A stretch of DNA of 64,000 nt from Endotrypanum monterogeii (taxonomy: Eukaryota; Euglenozoa; Kinetoplastea; Trypanosomatida; Trypanosomatidae), in contig CM007317.1 in assembly GCA_000333855.2 (NCBI GenBank), positions 584,793-648,792 of the forward strand. Direction: 5' to 3'. The notes below the pieces were generated by a model. That model did not search any database and was not told the origin of the DNA. It worked only from the letters and a program-made list of their open reading frames with translations. The position numbers and the translations under genes were made by a program. The stretch's first letter is position 1. Every line of letters begins with the position of its first letter. Positions 21,470-32,552 of the stretch are shown one piece after another.

Positions 21470-23329
21470 ATGCGTGATGTTTTTACCCTCTATGTCGAGG
21501 CAAGCGTGGCGAAGGGAGAGTGGAAGGCGGCTCTCAGTGCATTACAGCCACTGTGCGCAGGTGGAAACAGTGGCACCAGCGCTGGCTTCGCATCCGCAGC
21601 TGAAGCAGCCTCGGGCATCTTTTATCTCTCCAGCACCCTCTCCAGTAATAATGAGTGGAGGGCAGCGCTTGCCGTGCTGCGCAGTGCGCCATCGCCACTC
21701 TCGGTGCGAGGACGAGTACAATACTCGTCTGGGTATCTGACAGCACGCGTCCGGGCATATCACCATCTCCTGCAGGCCCGCTGCAGACGCAAAACGGAAG
21801 CAGTTGCAGGCGGTGCTGCAGCAGTCGCATCAGCGATTCCGTCTGTGGCTGACGCACCTGTGGGCACAGAAGAGATGTCCTTTGAGTCCGTCCTGGGGCT
21901 TGCAAGGGAGGCCTTCGCCCTTGACGATGGCGCGTCTGCGCTGTGCGATCGGAGCAGGACTCCATACGAAGAAAAGAGCAAGGAAAGCGCTGCAGAGTCA
22001 CATGCTTCCTCCCTGGCAGATCACTCTGCGGACCCTGGGATGGGAGCAGACTGTGTCGAGGCCCTTTTGAGATGGTGTCGCATGGAACTCCCTCTGCACC
22101 GCCCCCTCACTGGCGTGGCGACGGGGAAGCAAGCAGAAACGGCAATGGAAGAGCTCACCAAGCTCGCTGCCGCTGCCCTACGCGGTGTGTCAAACGTGCC
22201 CATCGATGTACCCCACACCGTCTCCGATGACCCTCAAAGAAAAACCCCCTCGGATGCACAGCGCGCGGAGGTTGCTCTTTTGAATCTTTTGAGAAGAAAA
22301 AGTCGAGCCACGGATACCTGGGACACGTGCCTCGCTCTTCTGCAGCGAATACCGGTGGAGCGCGTCACCGGACACCTCTTCACTGCCCTCCTTCGACACC
22401 TCCTTCACTATCACCGACAAAATGAGGCTGATCAACTGGTACGCACACTCCTCCTGCTTCGAATGTCTGACGACGGTGCCCAACAACCCTTACCGGCACT
22501 GACACACACACCACCGTCACCTGCCTCAGCAACGGCGCTGCGTACGGACAGTGCCGTACTCAAGGTAGTCTCGGAGGCGTGTTACTGCTTGCGACGCGCT
22601 GACCTGGCGGCTGCGCTTCTGCTTGACACAGAAGCGCGTGCGTCAATGACGCCGTCGGTAGCGGTCCCCTTGGTAATGACGCTGCGTGACGCTGGTGCCG
22701 TCTCATCAGTTCTGCTTTGGTGGGAACTTCTACGACAAGAAAATTCTGCTCTCCATTACCCCCTTCTGCGGCACGCAAAACTGAGCAGTTATGTGGCCTC
22801 GTGTGTCCTACGCAGCACCTCCGTGAGAGGCAGCGAGTCCACTCCCAATTTTCTCCCCGCGGCCCCTTCCCCAGCAAAAAATAACGCTAAAGTCGATGAT
22901 GCCTCTCTGACGACGGGAGACTGGCATAAAGCCCTGGATGTCTTCCGGGATGCAGTCGCCCCAGCCCGCGATCCCGCCCTCGTCCTTCTCTTCAAACTTC
23001 GCCTACTTCGCCAGGCTAGGCAGTGGAGAGCTGCAGTGCGGCTTTTCCACGCCTTCTGTCAGGCACACCCAAACTTGAGGAACACCGATCTATCCCCCTC
23101 GGCCTCTGTCGACCAGAAACGCGACGGTAGACGACACAATAGACGTGGCAGTGCCATGAAGAGCGCATGCGCGGTTATGACACACGAGCGGGCAGAGCAG
23201 TGGATACCACCGCACGTGCTGGACCACCTGCGCCGACAGGTAGAGAGCTTGACGCCATGTAACGTTGGATACAAAAGTGAAAGCGCTGGCACTTTGGGTT
23301 TTTCCATCACCCCGGAGGAAAAAAAATGA
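21470..23329 (+). CDS. Helical-repeat protein, PPR/TPR-like
   Basis: 619 residues from the ATG at 21470. An in-frame ATG at 21272 is rejected because the extra residues would be read from a TG microsatellite. The protein repeats a W-x-x-A-L-x-x-L pattern: WKAALSALQPL near the start, WRAALAVLRSAP, WDTCLALLQRIP, WHKALDVFRDAV and WRAAVRLFHAF. This pattern is common in trypanosomatid pentatricopeptide-repeat proteins, which mostly act on mitochondrial RNA. No clear mitochondrial presequence is visible at this start, so location is open. Charged Ser/Arg linkers separate the repeats. A TPR-type scaffold is the main alternative. Confidence 0.7.
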   Translation: MRDVFTLYVEASVAKGEWKAALSALQPLCAGGNSGTSAGFASAAEAASGIFYLSSTLSSNNEWRAALAVLRSAPSPLSVRGRVQYSSGYLTARVRAYHHLLQARCRRKTEAVAGGAAAVASAIPSVADAPVGTEEMSFESVLGLAREAFALDDGASALCDRSRTPYEEKSKESAAESHASSLADHSADPGMGADCVEALLRWCRMELPLHRPLTGVATGKQAETAMEELTKLAAAALRGVSNVPIDVPHTVSDDPQRKTPSDAQRAEVALLNLLRRKSRATDTWDTCLALLQRIPVERVTGHLFTALLRHLLHYHRQNEADQLVRTLLLLRMSDDGAQQPLPALTHTPPSPASATALRTDSAVLKVVSEACYCLRRADLAAALLLDTEARASMTPSVAVPLVMTLRDAGAVSSVLLWWELLRQENSALHYPLLRHAKLSSYVASCVLRSTSVRGSESTPNFLPAAPSPAKNNAKVDDASLTTGDWHKALDVFRDAVAPARDPALVLLFKLRLLRQARQWRAAVRLFHAFCQAHPNLRNTDLSPSASVDQKRDGRRHNRRGSAMKSACAVMTHERAEQWIPPHVLDHLRRQVESLTPCNVGYKSESAGTLGFSITPEEKK

Positions 23330-24172
23330 TTTCAAAATACCCCGACAGAAGGTGTAATGGCACACACTCGATGAAACCACGAAACCTGGGCAATATTGCA
23401 CACGGATCAGAAGGGGAACATATATATATATGTCTGTGTGTGTGTGTGTTTATATACACGAAGCCCACTACAGTTCATGAGGGTGTAGGGATTGAAAATC
23501 AGAGACTGCGCTCTGAATGCCGGTAACAGTCATGTGCAACTCACAGACATCAGCAGGTGGGCTTAAGGAACCCTAAACACTCCTCATTACCTCTTTCCCC
23601 ACTCAACCTGTAGCGTATGGCGTTTGTGATTACCTATGTGATGTAGGCATCTGCTCCCGCCCCCGCCACATATCTACCGAATCTTTTTTTTTTGGCTTTT
23701 CTCCTCTCGAATCACTTTGACCCTTTCACACTGGCACCGGATTCCCCGACCTACGTCTCCGTGTGCACATCGATCCGCTCTGTCACCTACGCCCTTCGCT
23801 GGTATATATATATATATATATATATATATAATGGATAGATGCTCTTTGCTGCTTATACGGCATGTCTATGAAATTTGCTCGATCTGATTGTGACGAGGGA
23901 CAGCAGTAATCAAAGCGGCGGCTACATGCGTTGAGATAAGTGGGTATCTGTTGTGCCGTAGGTCGGTTTTCCATAACATCACTTCAGCGATCAGAAACAT
24001 AATAATAATGATGGAGGTGAGTCTCCACATCTACACAATCCTCATGTAGACGCAAATATCAGCACCACCTCTTCACCCATTGTCCCCCCCTCTTTGTCCC
24101 CTTCTCATACCCTCATTTTTTTTTTTTCAGATCGTGTTTAAAATCTTCTGTGCGAGAAGCGCTGCCTCCACG
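23330..24172. other. Intergenic region
   Basis: No supported gene. It contains a TA-then-TG composite near 23421-23450 and a TA tract at 23803-23830. A strong polypyrimidine run ends in TTTCAG at 24130. Confidence 0.7.
24099..24130 (+). promoter_or_regulatory. Trans-splice acceptor of the first PRA1-family gene
   Basis: A C/T-rich tract with a long T run ends in CAG at 24130. The in-frame ATG at 24080 lies before it, so the ATG at 24173 is preferred as start. Confidence 0.6.
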
Positions 24173-25251
24173 ATGCGAGCAACACGAACCCTCGAGGCAT
24201 TGAAAACTGAAGACGCCGAGGAGATGACGTCGATCACCGCCCCGAGCTTACAAAGCGGACATAGAAGTCTGTTGGACACGACAGAGGTCTCTATAAGCAC
24301 GCCCAGAAAACGTGACGGTGTCCAGAGTGGCAGCGTTAGCGGTGACAGCGACAGGAATCTCTACAGCGAAGACGAGAGCGAAGATAGCGACCACATCTTC
24401 GCGAAACAGAGCATCCCTGGGCTACCTGAGCTTCACCGAAATCCTCCAGGAAGCAAGAAGGGCCAAAAAAGCAGCACGCTGGATGCTAAAGAAATGGTGC
24501 CCTCATCCGGCGGCAGCAGCAGCAGCAAACCCGCCTCCTCCTTGATGAGCTCTAACAGAACCTCATTTTCTATTTCTAGCGAAATCAATCAGTTTTGGGT
24601 AACGCTGCTCTACGGCTGTAAATCAATCGAGGAGGATCGACTTCCGTGGATGACAGATTTCGCTGACAGGAGCAAGATACGTCTACCTCGCAAGCCGAGG
24701 GACGTGGTAGGGCGACTTAATCTAAACATTCCGTACTACTATGCCAACTACCGGGAGCTCTTCTACCTCATCACAATGCCGTTTCTTCTCGTGTACAATG
24801 TCCCTTTTTTTTTGCAATCTTCTTAACGGTGACGACAATCAACTACATTGGACTTCAAAAGAAGAGATTGCATGCATACGGCGATGGCGTCGTGGTGATG
24901 GGACGAAAGATCAGGTACCGCATGCTGGTCCATCTCCTCTTAATCACCATGGCGACGTTGTTCATTTTTTTCAATGGATTACGCACACTCATGTGGGTGC
25001 TCCTCCTAAACACCTGCATTGTGATTCCCCACGCACTGATGCGCAAGCCCACGTACTTCGATGACGAAGACCTCGAGAAATGCCGACCAAAGCTGGTACA
25101 ATACGCGATCTGCCTGGTTGTTCTGGTGTTCGCCTACCTAGAGGGTGACCCCTGCAGCGACGAAGCGGCAGAAAACCGGCGTGCGGCGCAGAGAGAACGG
25201 AAGCGCATGGCGCAGCTAGTGACAAGAGATGAAGCAAAGGACTCGAACTGA
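24173..25251 (+). CDS. PRA1-family (prenylated Rab acceptor) membrane protein, disrupted by a frameshift in a poly-T run
   Basis: Frame one gives 217 residues: an acidic Ser-rich N-terminal half, then the PRA1 signature LNLNIPYYYANY and the start of the first hydrophobic pair. It stops at 24824-24826 just after a run of nine T at 24805-24813. The other frame continues the same protein (AIFLTVTTINY, then a second hydrophobic pair and MRKPTYFDDED) to a stop at 25249-25251. The paralogue at 27049 reads smoothly through the matching point (INLPFAVYVLIMV). The simplest explanation is one base missing from the T run. That could be a sequencing error or a true inactivating mutation; the open frame on both sides favours error. 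PRA1 proteins act in Rab recycling and ER-Golgi traffic. Confidence 0.75.
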
Positions 25252-27048
25252 CAGCTAATGGTCCCCCCCCCACTCCCCCACGATGGCCATCTCAGCTCTC
25301 GGGAATATGAGGAAGCAAAAAACGAGCTGCTAGTCACATACAATGCTAACAGCGCTTTCAGTCTCCATTAGCAAGTGAAAAGATATACATGTATATATAT
25401 ATATATATATATGTTGATATGTATACGGAAAAAAAATTGAAAGCCCCCCCTTGCTTCTCTTCATATCCGTTTTTTTGTTCACGATTGCTTTCGTGTGTCA
25501 AACGGGTGCCCCTCGTCGGCTGACTGTCGTGAATGCCTTCTAGTAGTTATGCTCTCGCTCACTCTATCCGCCTTTAGGATGATAGCCGCAAGTGTTTAAC
25601 GTTACCGCGTCCTCGACATTGCTAACCTCTCTGTACCACCCCCGCTGCTTGTGCGACTCTCTCTCGTATACGTGTCCCTCACCGAAAAACACCCGAGCCA
25701 GCTCCGCGTGCACTTGTCCCATTTAGGGGGAGTAGATGTTGGATAGTGAAGAACCACTGTACTCACCAGCAAATCACTGCTGATTTGAGGCGAAGATGTT
25801 CGGAGAGAGAGAGAAGAAAAAAAAAGGAACGGAAGGGCTGTGAATTTTTCTGTTGCTCAATGTTTCGTCGAGATTTACCTGCTTTGCACTGCTCTTCGCG
25901 TCCCTCAAAATGACCAGACGTTGATGTTTGCTTTCGTCTGCGTGGCGGTGTGTAGGCATACATCAGTGTCCTCATCGCCAAGATCTGCGAGAAAGACAAG
26001 CCAGCCTACGTGTGTTTGCATAGTATGTTTCGTTATCGAAGCATCCCCGTGATGGTGTGTGTGTGAGGGGAGGGGGGATGTTACACCGCCTTGCATCTAC
26101 GGAAAAAATGACAACGGTCGGTCCCCAGAGCAGAACATTTTGTACTGTACCCTCGTTATGATGTGGTCCCCCCTCCTCCTCCTCCTTCTCCCTCAGTCTC
26201 CCATCCACACAGAAGATTTCAAGAAAAGAAAAAGCGCCTTGATTTTGATCTTTGTTGGCTTTAGTCTCTATTCACTGTCTAGGGTAGTCACACAGCGGTC
26301 TTTCTACCTCTGAACCCTCCTCGTTGCGTGCTCCGACCCTCTACAGAGGGGGGCACGACCTACCCGACCCCAGGCCCATCCTCTCCATTCGCGCTCTCAT
26401 ATCCACATACAGCGAACCATAAAACGGGGGGGAGGGAGGGGGAGAGGGGAGGTGACGATGTACATTGATGAGTATCGAAATGCAACATTGTATATGATCA
26501 TTTATTTCTCCAATTATTGATGTCTCTCTCCTACTGGAGACACCGCAGTATCCGCACTTTATGACCACAAGTTTGTCCAGGAATCGCTTTTTGAAGCAAA
26601 CACGGGAAGTCACAAGTCACCCTAGAAATGATATATAGATTTATATATCACCCCAACTCCTTCTTCTGCCCTGCCCGCCCTGGCATACGAACACATAGGT
26701 GTCGATACAGAAACACCGGTGCACATCATAATCCCTTGCTAGGACTCTGTGAGTATGCCCATCTCTCTTTTTTGCACATCGTCAACATGTTTCCTTCCTT
26801 CCATTCTTTTTATTGACCCCGTCCAGTTGCATTGTCAGCTCTCCCCACTTCATTGTGGCCGCAGGCTCACACACACACACATACATTTATATATATATAT
26901 ATATATATATATAATCACTTGGTACGGCACCGGAGGCCGCTCTCACAAATATCCCACCTCAGCCCCGCGACCCCACACGGACAACCTTTTCTCTCTCTCT
27001 ATCCTCGACCAATTTATATCATCAGAGTCGCACGCCAACAACGCGTAG
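25252..27048. other. Intergenic region between the two PRA1-family genes
   Basis: No supported gene over about 1.8 kb. It includes a TA tract at 25392-25412, poly-C runs, and a CA-then-TA composite at 26869-26912. A candidate splice acceptor (TATCATCAG) ends at 27025, 24 bases before the next ATG. Confidence 0.7.
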
Positions 27049-27735
27049 ATGACAGAGAAAATGTCGTTTGTGGATGGCTCCGCCGTCAAAACTCGCGCCG
27101 ACGGGTCGACCATCGAATCCGTAGCAGACCGTGAAAACCCCGCATACCCCGGAGGCAACGAGCCCTTGCCCAGCTATTCCGCGATTATCTTTTCCGACGC
27201 CCCGGTCCTCATGAAGGCGCAACAGCTTTACCTTGTGAGTCGTCAACATGTTGCGCACACATTCACTTTCCTTCGCCCATGGTCAGAGTTCTTTGACTCA
27301 ACGTTTTTCCGCTCGCCATCGGGGGCGACAGATGTCGTCAACCGCCTCAACCGCAACCTCCCCTACTTCTACGGCAACTACTTGGTTATGTCAGTTGTGT
27401 GCTCCTCCTATATTCTTCTCATCAACCTACCATTTGCAGTGTACGTCCTGATCATGGTCACGGCGTACCTTCTCATCAGAAATCGCTCCGCAATGGCGGC
27501 CGCCCTCGCAGCCCAGGGTGCCTCAGAAGAAGAGCAGATGGTGCACATCGGAACCTACGTCTTCTCTCTAACACAGTTGTACCTGATGCTCGGCATCTTC
27601 GGCCTTGTCGGCTTCTACCTCACAGGTGGCAGCTCCGTCATATTCTGGCTGTTGCTTACCTCCCTCGGTACGTCCGTCGGCCACGCGTCGATGCGTCGTC
27701 CTCCCATTCAGGATTCCGACTTCGACTTTACATAA
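27049..27735 (+). CDS. PRA1-family (prenylated Rab acceptor) membrane protein
   Basis: 228 residues. About 85 hydrophilic residues come first, then the PRA1 signature LNRNLPYFYGNY (about residues 101-112) and two hydrophobic hairpin regions, about 115-142 and 165-215. The C-terminus is short and acidic (IQDSDFDFT). Length and layout fit the family, which spans the ER/Golgi membrane and binds prenylated Rab GTPases. The upstream neighbour is a larger, frameshifted paralogue, so this looks like an old tandem pair that has diverged. The start follows a good splice acceptor at 27025; a second ATG four codons in (27061) is an alternative. Confidence 0.85.
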   Translation: MTEKMSFVDGSAVKTRADGSTIESVADRENPAYPGGNEPLPSYSAIIFSDAPVLMKAQQLYLVSRQHVAHTFTFLRPWSEFFDSTFFRSPSGATDVVNRLNRNLPYFYGNYLVMSVVCSSYILLINLPFAVYVLIMVTAYLLIRNRSAMAAALAAQGASEEEQMVHIGTYVFSLTQLYLMLGIFGLVGFYLTGGSSVIFWLLLTSLGTSVGHASMRRPPIQDSDFDFT

Positions 27736-27750
27736 TCGCGATGAGAAAGC

Positions 27751-27801
<51 letters not shown>

Positions 27802-28902
27802 CCAAACCGACGCGATTCACGGCCCCTTTAACGTGAACAGAGTGTACATTTTTGGAGGGAGATAGGACACAGACATAAGTGGGGTCCAGGTGACGCTACA
27901 TGCTCCGCGTGTTTGCCCACATGCAAGGGAGAACACGCACAAACACACGCACACCTTCCTCGTAGAGAGAAGGGGTGAGATAACTTGGAGAGGCACCCTA
28001 CATCTTTATCTGTTTACCTGTTGAGGAGCTGATGTATGCTCTGAGTTTATGGAGCGACAGGTTAGGGGGGACACACGGGTGGCGGTTGTGAAACAGAATC
28101 TGTTTTTTATATCACATACTTTCCACACTTCTCTTGATGTCACACGTGTATATATTTTGGTGGTACTCCTTATTCTTGTCTCCCTGGCACCGCCACGCAC
28201 AAGTTTCCAGAATGATGCATTCGCGTAGACAAGAGTTGTTGTTGTTGTTGTTGTTTTTTGGGGGGAAGGGGTGAGCAGCTTGTTTTGTTGCTGTTAGTGT
28301 TCTTGGTTGATTGGATAGTTGTAATTCTTTTTCAGTGAGGCGCCACTCCTCCCCCCCCCCACTTTTCTATTGCTAGCTCTCCCTCTCCCTACCAAAAAAA
28401 AAAAGGTGAGAGATCGATCCCCACGCCTTATTTCAATGGATTTTTTTGTTCATGGTGTATCAAGTGGGCCTCCGCTGCCCCTCCTTCCCTCTCTAATCTC
28501 GCGTCAAATATCGCATTGCTGAGTGACACAAAGACAACTTTTTGTGTGTTTCTGTGTTTTCGGGAGGTTCTGCAAACTTATGCCCCTTTGCAACATTTTC
28601 TCAACGCTTGGTGGTCTCAATTGGGTGTTTTGAACGTCTGCGCACGGTGCTACCAACCCTCTCTCCCTCCTCTGAAGACCCCCTCCACTCTTTCCTCGAT
28701 CTCCCTGTATCCCCTCGAAGCTGGCGCAAAAGCACGGTCAACCACTCACTGCCCCCCCCCCCCTCCCCTCACTGCTCGCGTTTCCAAGTGTCAACGCGAG
28801 ATTGATCACATCACCGTTAACAGCGACTGCACGGTGATCTTCAGCCGAGTGCCTCGCTCTGGTCTATCGTCGTATCGTTCCCTCAGCCCCCACCCCTCCG
28901 CG
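27736..28902. other. Intergenic region
   Basis: No supported gene. It contains the longest TA-TG composite repeat of the window (27751-27800), a TTG repeat near 28234-28256, and pyrimidine-rich DNA before the next gene with a candidate acceptor CCCTCAG near 28886. Confidence 0.7.
27751..27800 (+). repeat. Composite TA/TG microsatellite
   Basis: About 12 TA units run directly into about 13 TG units, starting 16 bases after the stop codon of the second PRA1-family gene. It is therefore in that gene's 3' UTR. Confidence 0.9.
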
Positions 28903-29565
28903 ATGCATCTACTTTACCAGAAAAATCAAAACAATGCCCCAGCGCAGAAGATCCTAGCGGCAGCGGCGTACATGGATGTTGCCATCACCACAGAGCCATG
29001 CGATGTGAACAAGGCCAACACAGATGCTGACTTCCTCAACGTCTTCGACCCGTGCGGCGAGTACCCAGTGCTCGAGGTCGACAAGGGCTCTGGTGCGTGC
29101 GTGTTCGGTGCCAATGCGATCCTGCGCTACGTGGCCCGCATGGAGGAGGGAGATTCGCTGTACCCATACGGCCGCACGCCTTTCGAGGCGAGTCAGGTGG
29201 ACATGTGGATCGACTTTTCCCATACAGAGATAGATGCAGCGAACATGCCATACATACGCATGGCCTACGAGAAAGTCATCGACGATGTGCCTATGGACGC
29301 CCTCGAGAAGGTGAAGGCTGTGCTTGGTGCGTTGGAAGAAGTTTTGAGAGTGCGAACCTTTCTTGTCGGTGAGCGTATGTCTATTGCCGATATAGCTGTG
29401 GCCTTCTCCATCCATTGGGTTTACCGCTGTAACCGCAAGCATGGAGACGCCTTGGCCAAGGAATATCGTGCTGTGTACCGTCACTACAACACTGTGATGC
29501 GTCACCCTAAGATTCATGCCATCATGCGCAAAGAAGGCGCAGCCCTCGGTCCTCTGCGCAATTAG
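28903..29565 (+). CDS. GST-fold protein resembling the N-terminal domain of eEF1B-gamma
   Basis: 220 residues from the ATG at 28903. Upstream in-frame codons run through a poly-C tract and are judged to be UTR. Residues 1-75 have a thioredoxin-like pattern: a first strand, a conserved YPVLEV strand-turn and a FGANAILRYVAR helix. Residues 85-215 look like the all-helical GST C-terminal domain, with LVGERMSIADIAVAF matching the conserved N-capping segment. The overall feel is closest to the GST part of translation elongation factor 1B-gamma, but the eEF1G C-terminal domain is missing. It may be a stand-alone GST or a translation-associated relative. Substrate and activity are not predictable from the sequence. 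Confidence 0.75.
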   Translation: MHLLYQKNQNNAPAQKILAAAAYMDVAITTEPCDVNKANTDADFLNVFDPCGEYPVLEVDKGSGACVFGANAILRYVARMEEGDSLYPYGRTPFEASQVDMWIDFSHTEIDAANMPYIRMAYEKVIDDVPMDALEKVKAVLGALEEVLRVRTFLVGERMSIADIAVAFSIHWVYRCNRKHGDALAKEYRAVYRHYNTVMRHPKIHAIMRKEGAALGPLRN

Positions 29566-29939
29566 ACGCGATGTTTTGCTCTTTGTTTTTTTTTGTTTTT
29601 TTGAGGTTCTCGTTTCCCAAGGCAGAAGAAAGGCACACACGGTCACACCAGCATTCCGAGTACAAAAAAAAAAAAAACATAGCTACCTCACATGGACAAA
29701 AAGCACCGGCTGGAAATTGATCTAGTGACCACGCTCCCCCCCCCTCCCACAAACGCGGAACCCAACGCCCCTCGACCCCTCACCGTTCAATACCCTTCGC
29801 GTACACCTGCGTCTGTGTGGGGATGGGGAAGAGGGACATGGGGAGGCCTTTTATTGCCCCGAATCGTCTGCTTCGATTGTGGTGGTGTTTCTGCACTGCA
29901 TTTTTTTGTGTTTACCTTTTGTTTGTTGCTCGTCTGTTG

Positions 29940-29942
<3 letters not shown>

Positions 29943-30002
<60 letters not shown>

Positions 30003-30007
30003 TATAT
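29943..30007 (+). repeat. TA repeat followed by a TTTA tetranucleotide repeat
   Basis: About 13 TA units are followed by about nine TTTA units. In RNA this gives overlapping AUUUA pentamers. It lies about 380 bases after the GST-fold gene, probably in its 3' UTR. Confidence 0.9.
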
Positions 30008-31319
30008 GCTACGCTCGTTTCCGCTTCGAGCACAATCATTGATTTTGTGTTTCTGTTTTCTCCCACCACACCCCTGTTCATCGGTATGAATACGTGTGCC
30101 TCACTGGACGACTTCTGCTGCCGTAGTAGGATCAACATTGGTGGAAAGGAGAGAGGGGGACTACTTGCTGCTCCTGATCACACATGGAAAGAATACATTC
30201 CTCTTGACACATGAGTAGCTTGGCCTTAATGACTGGACCTTCCTTCGCTCTCTGTTTTTCTTTTATGTGTATGTGAGTGTATCCTTGTAAAACATTTCTG
30301 GGAAGTAGAGAATTTTTTTTTTCTGAGTGACTCCGACCCCTTGATTTTTTATTACGATTCGGTGCACTCGACTTGCACACACACACACACGCGCGCACGG
30401 GCATACATGAAAATCTTCATGCTTGCATAAGGGCGGGAAAAGACGGCACCTTCGGGTTGTCGCCTTTGGTTATGACACAACAAACGCGGTGATGAGAACG
30501 TTCAATACGAGCAGCGAAACAGATATCGACATTCGAAAGAAATAAAAAAAGAAGAGAAGGAGGGAGACGCAGAAGCACCTCCGCCCACACGAGCCTCTTC
30601 ACTTTCCTCAGTGCACAGTGTTTGGATGATTGTGTGTGTGTGTGTTTCTCCTTTCAATGAAGTAAACCCGGGCGGTCTCGTTGCTGCCGGATCTCTTTTT
30701 TTTTTTTTTTCCGCCCTAGGTTCCACCCCCTGTGATCAGCTCTGCAGAACGCACGCACACACGTGCTCCGCAACGGTGGGGAATCTGAAAGCTGCATACC
30801 AGGGAGCTCTCCGGTAAGCATTCGTGACGGTTATGATGTAGAAACAAACAAACATATTTATATGTGTATATATTTATATTTATATCGACCTGACAGCCTC
30901 CAGTCTAGTACACCAGACCGCTCTTCACTCGTCGCCTTCTTATCCATTCGTCTCTCTCTCTCTTGCTTCCTTCCATTATCACAACGAGCACCTCTTTCGC
31001 TGGGTGGTATCTCTACCATCTCTTTTTTTTTTTTTAGGGACTACATATCGTAACCGAACGTGATCGTCAGCTGAGCGAATTTTAAAGAAACGCGTTTTGA
31101 ATCCAGACGCAAACGTTACCACGCTGTACCATCACTGCACGCGACATTTCATATGAATTTGGCCCTCACGCTCTCACAACGAACATCTTTCTTGGGCAAT
31201 TCTTTGTTCAGCGTACTACTGTAAAAAAAAAAAGGGGGAGAAACGTCAGTCCTATTTGATAGCGTTGAATGTGATTGTTATCTCGTCATCATACAGATAG
31301 TACGCTACTCCGCCTCCTC

Positions 31320-31399
31320 TCACACATATATACACACACACACACACACATATATTTATATATATATATATATTTATATATATTTATATATTTATATAC
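31320..31399 (+). repeat. CA/TA/TTTA mixed simple repeat
   Basis: A CA tract passes into TA units with TTTA interruptions over about 80 bases. Confidence 0.85.
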
Positions 31400-32516
31400 T
31401 AATTCTGTGAGCTGACCTCTGTTTACTCACGAATTCTTTTATACCTTTTTCACGCGTGCAGAAGAAAATCATTCGTTCTTTTTTTTTTTTTACCGGCATG
31501 TTAACGTAACAGCGTGTCTCGCTGTGCCTTTGCGCTCGATCAATCCGTCCGCCCAAGTTCCGCTGATCTCTTATTTGTTAATTGCTTTCTTTCAAGGAGG
31601 TGTCTTCTCTTGCACCTGAACCCCAGCGCACCCCAACTAAGCCCCCTTCCCCGAACTTCCTCTCTCCTATTGCTTTCCCAGGGCAGCTCTTTTCTACTGC
31701 CAACACGCACGCACATATACGCACGCTCTGGTCGTTGCTTCTGGTCTTACGGTTTACCTTTTTCTCTTGTTTCTTTTTGCCCACAAGTTTCGGTGGGAGA
31801 TCTCCCCCTCTCCGTGCCGGACTGGAGGAGCCTTAAACACTCACAGACGTGTTTTGTTGAAGCGATTTTTTTGCTTTTGTGTTTGTTTGTTGGGGGGTAG
31901 TTTTTGTTGCTAGCGTCATTTTTTTCTGGATGCGTCAACAGCAGAACGGCACAAAACATATACATATATATATACACACATAATAAAATTCTCCACCTCC
32001 CACCCCCCCTCCTCCTCTGCTAGAACTGTGAGTCATAATTCTGTGGTCAGAGACAATACGCTCAAAAATTCTTTACTTTTTTTTTTTTTTTAGGGGGGTT
32101 ATCTTGTTGAGTGTGTATTTAATTTGGTCCGTGTGTGTTTGTGTGTGTTTTTTGCTCCACCCATCGATCCAATCCCTATCCCGCCTCTGCCGAACATATA
32201 TATATATATATAGCGACTTGTGTATCGTTCCCACTTGTATTCGACTGCATTTTTTTCCCCCTCTGGATACAGCCCACCAGACATTTATTTGCGCTCACTT
32301 TTAACCTCGACATCGATTGGTCGCTCCTCTCACCATAAAATTTCTTCCCCCCCCCCCCAGAGCATTCCTCGCCATCACTCCATCTCCATCTTGTGCATTT
32401 ATTTCAACTGCATTGTTCTTTCGACAACCGCGATATCATTTTTTTTTTTTTTTGGTGGGGGGAGGAATCGACTGTTTGAGCACGTGCGTATCCCCACTCT
32501 TATTCTTGACATATAA

Positions 32517-32520
<4 letters not shown>

Positions 32521-32551
<31 letters not shown>
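32521..32551 (+). repeat. TA microsatellite
   Basis: About 15 perfect TA units, about 365 bases before the first TauE/SafE-type gene. Confidence 0.9.
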
Positions 32552-32552
<1 letters not shown>

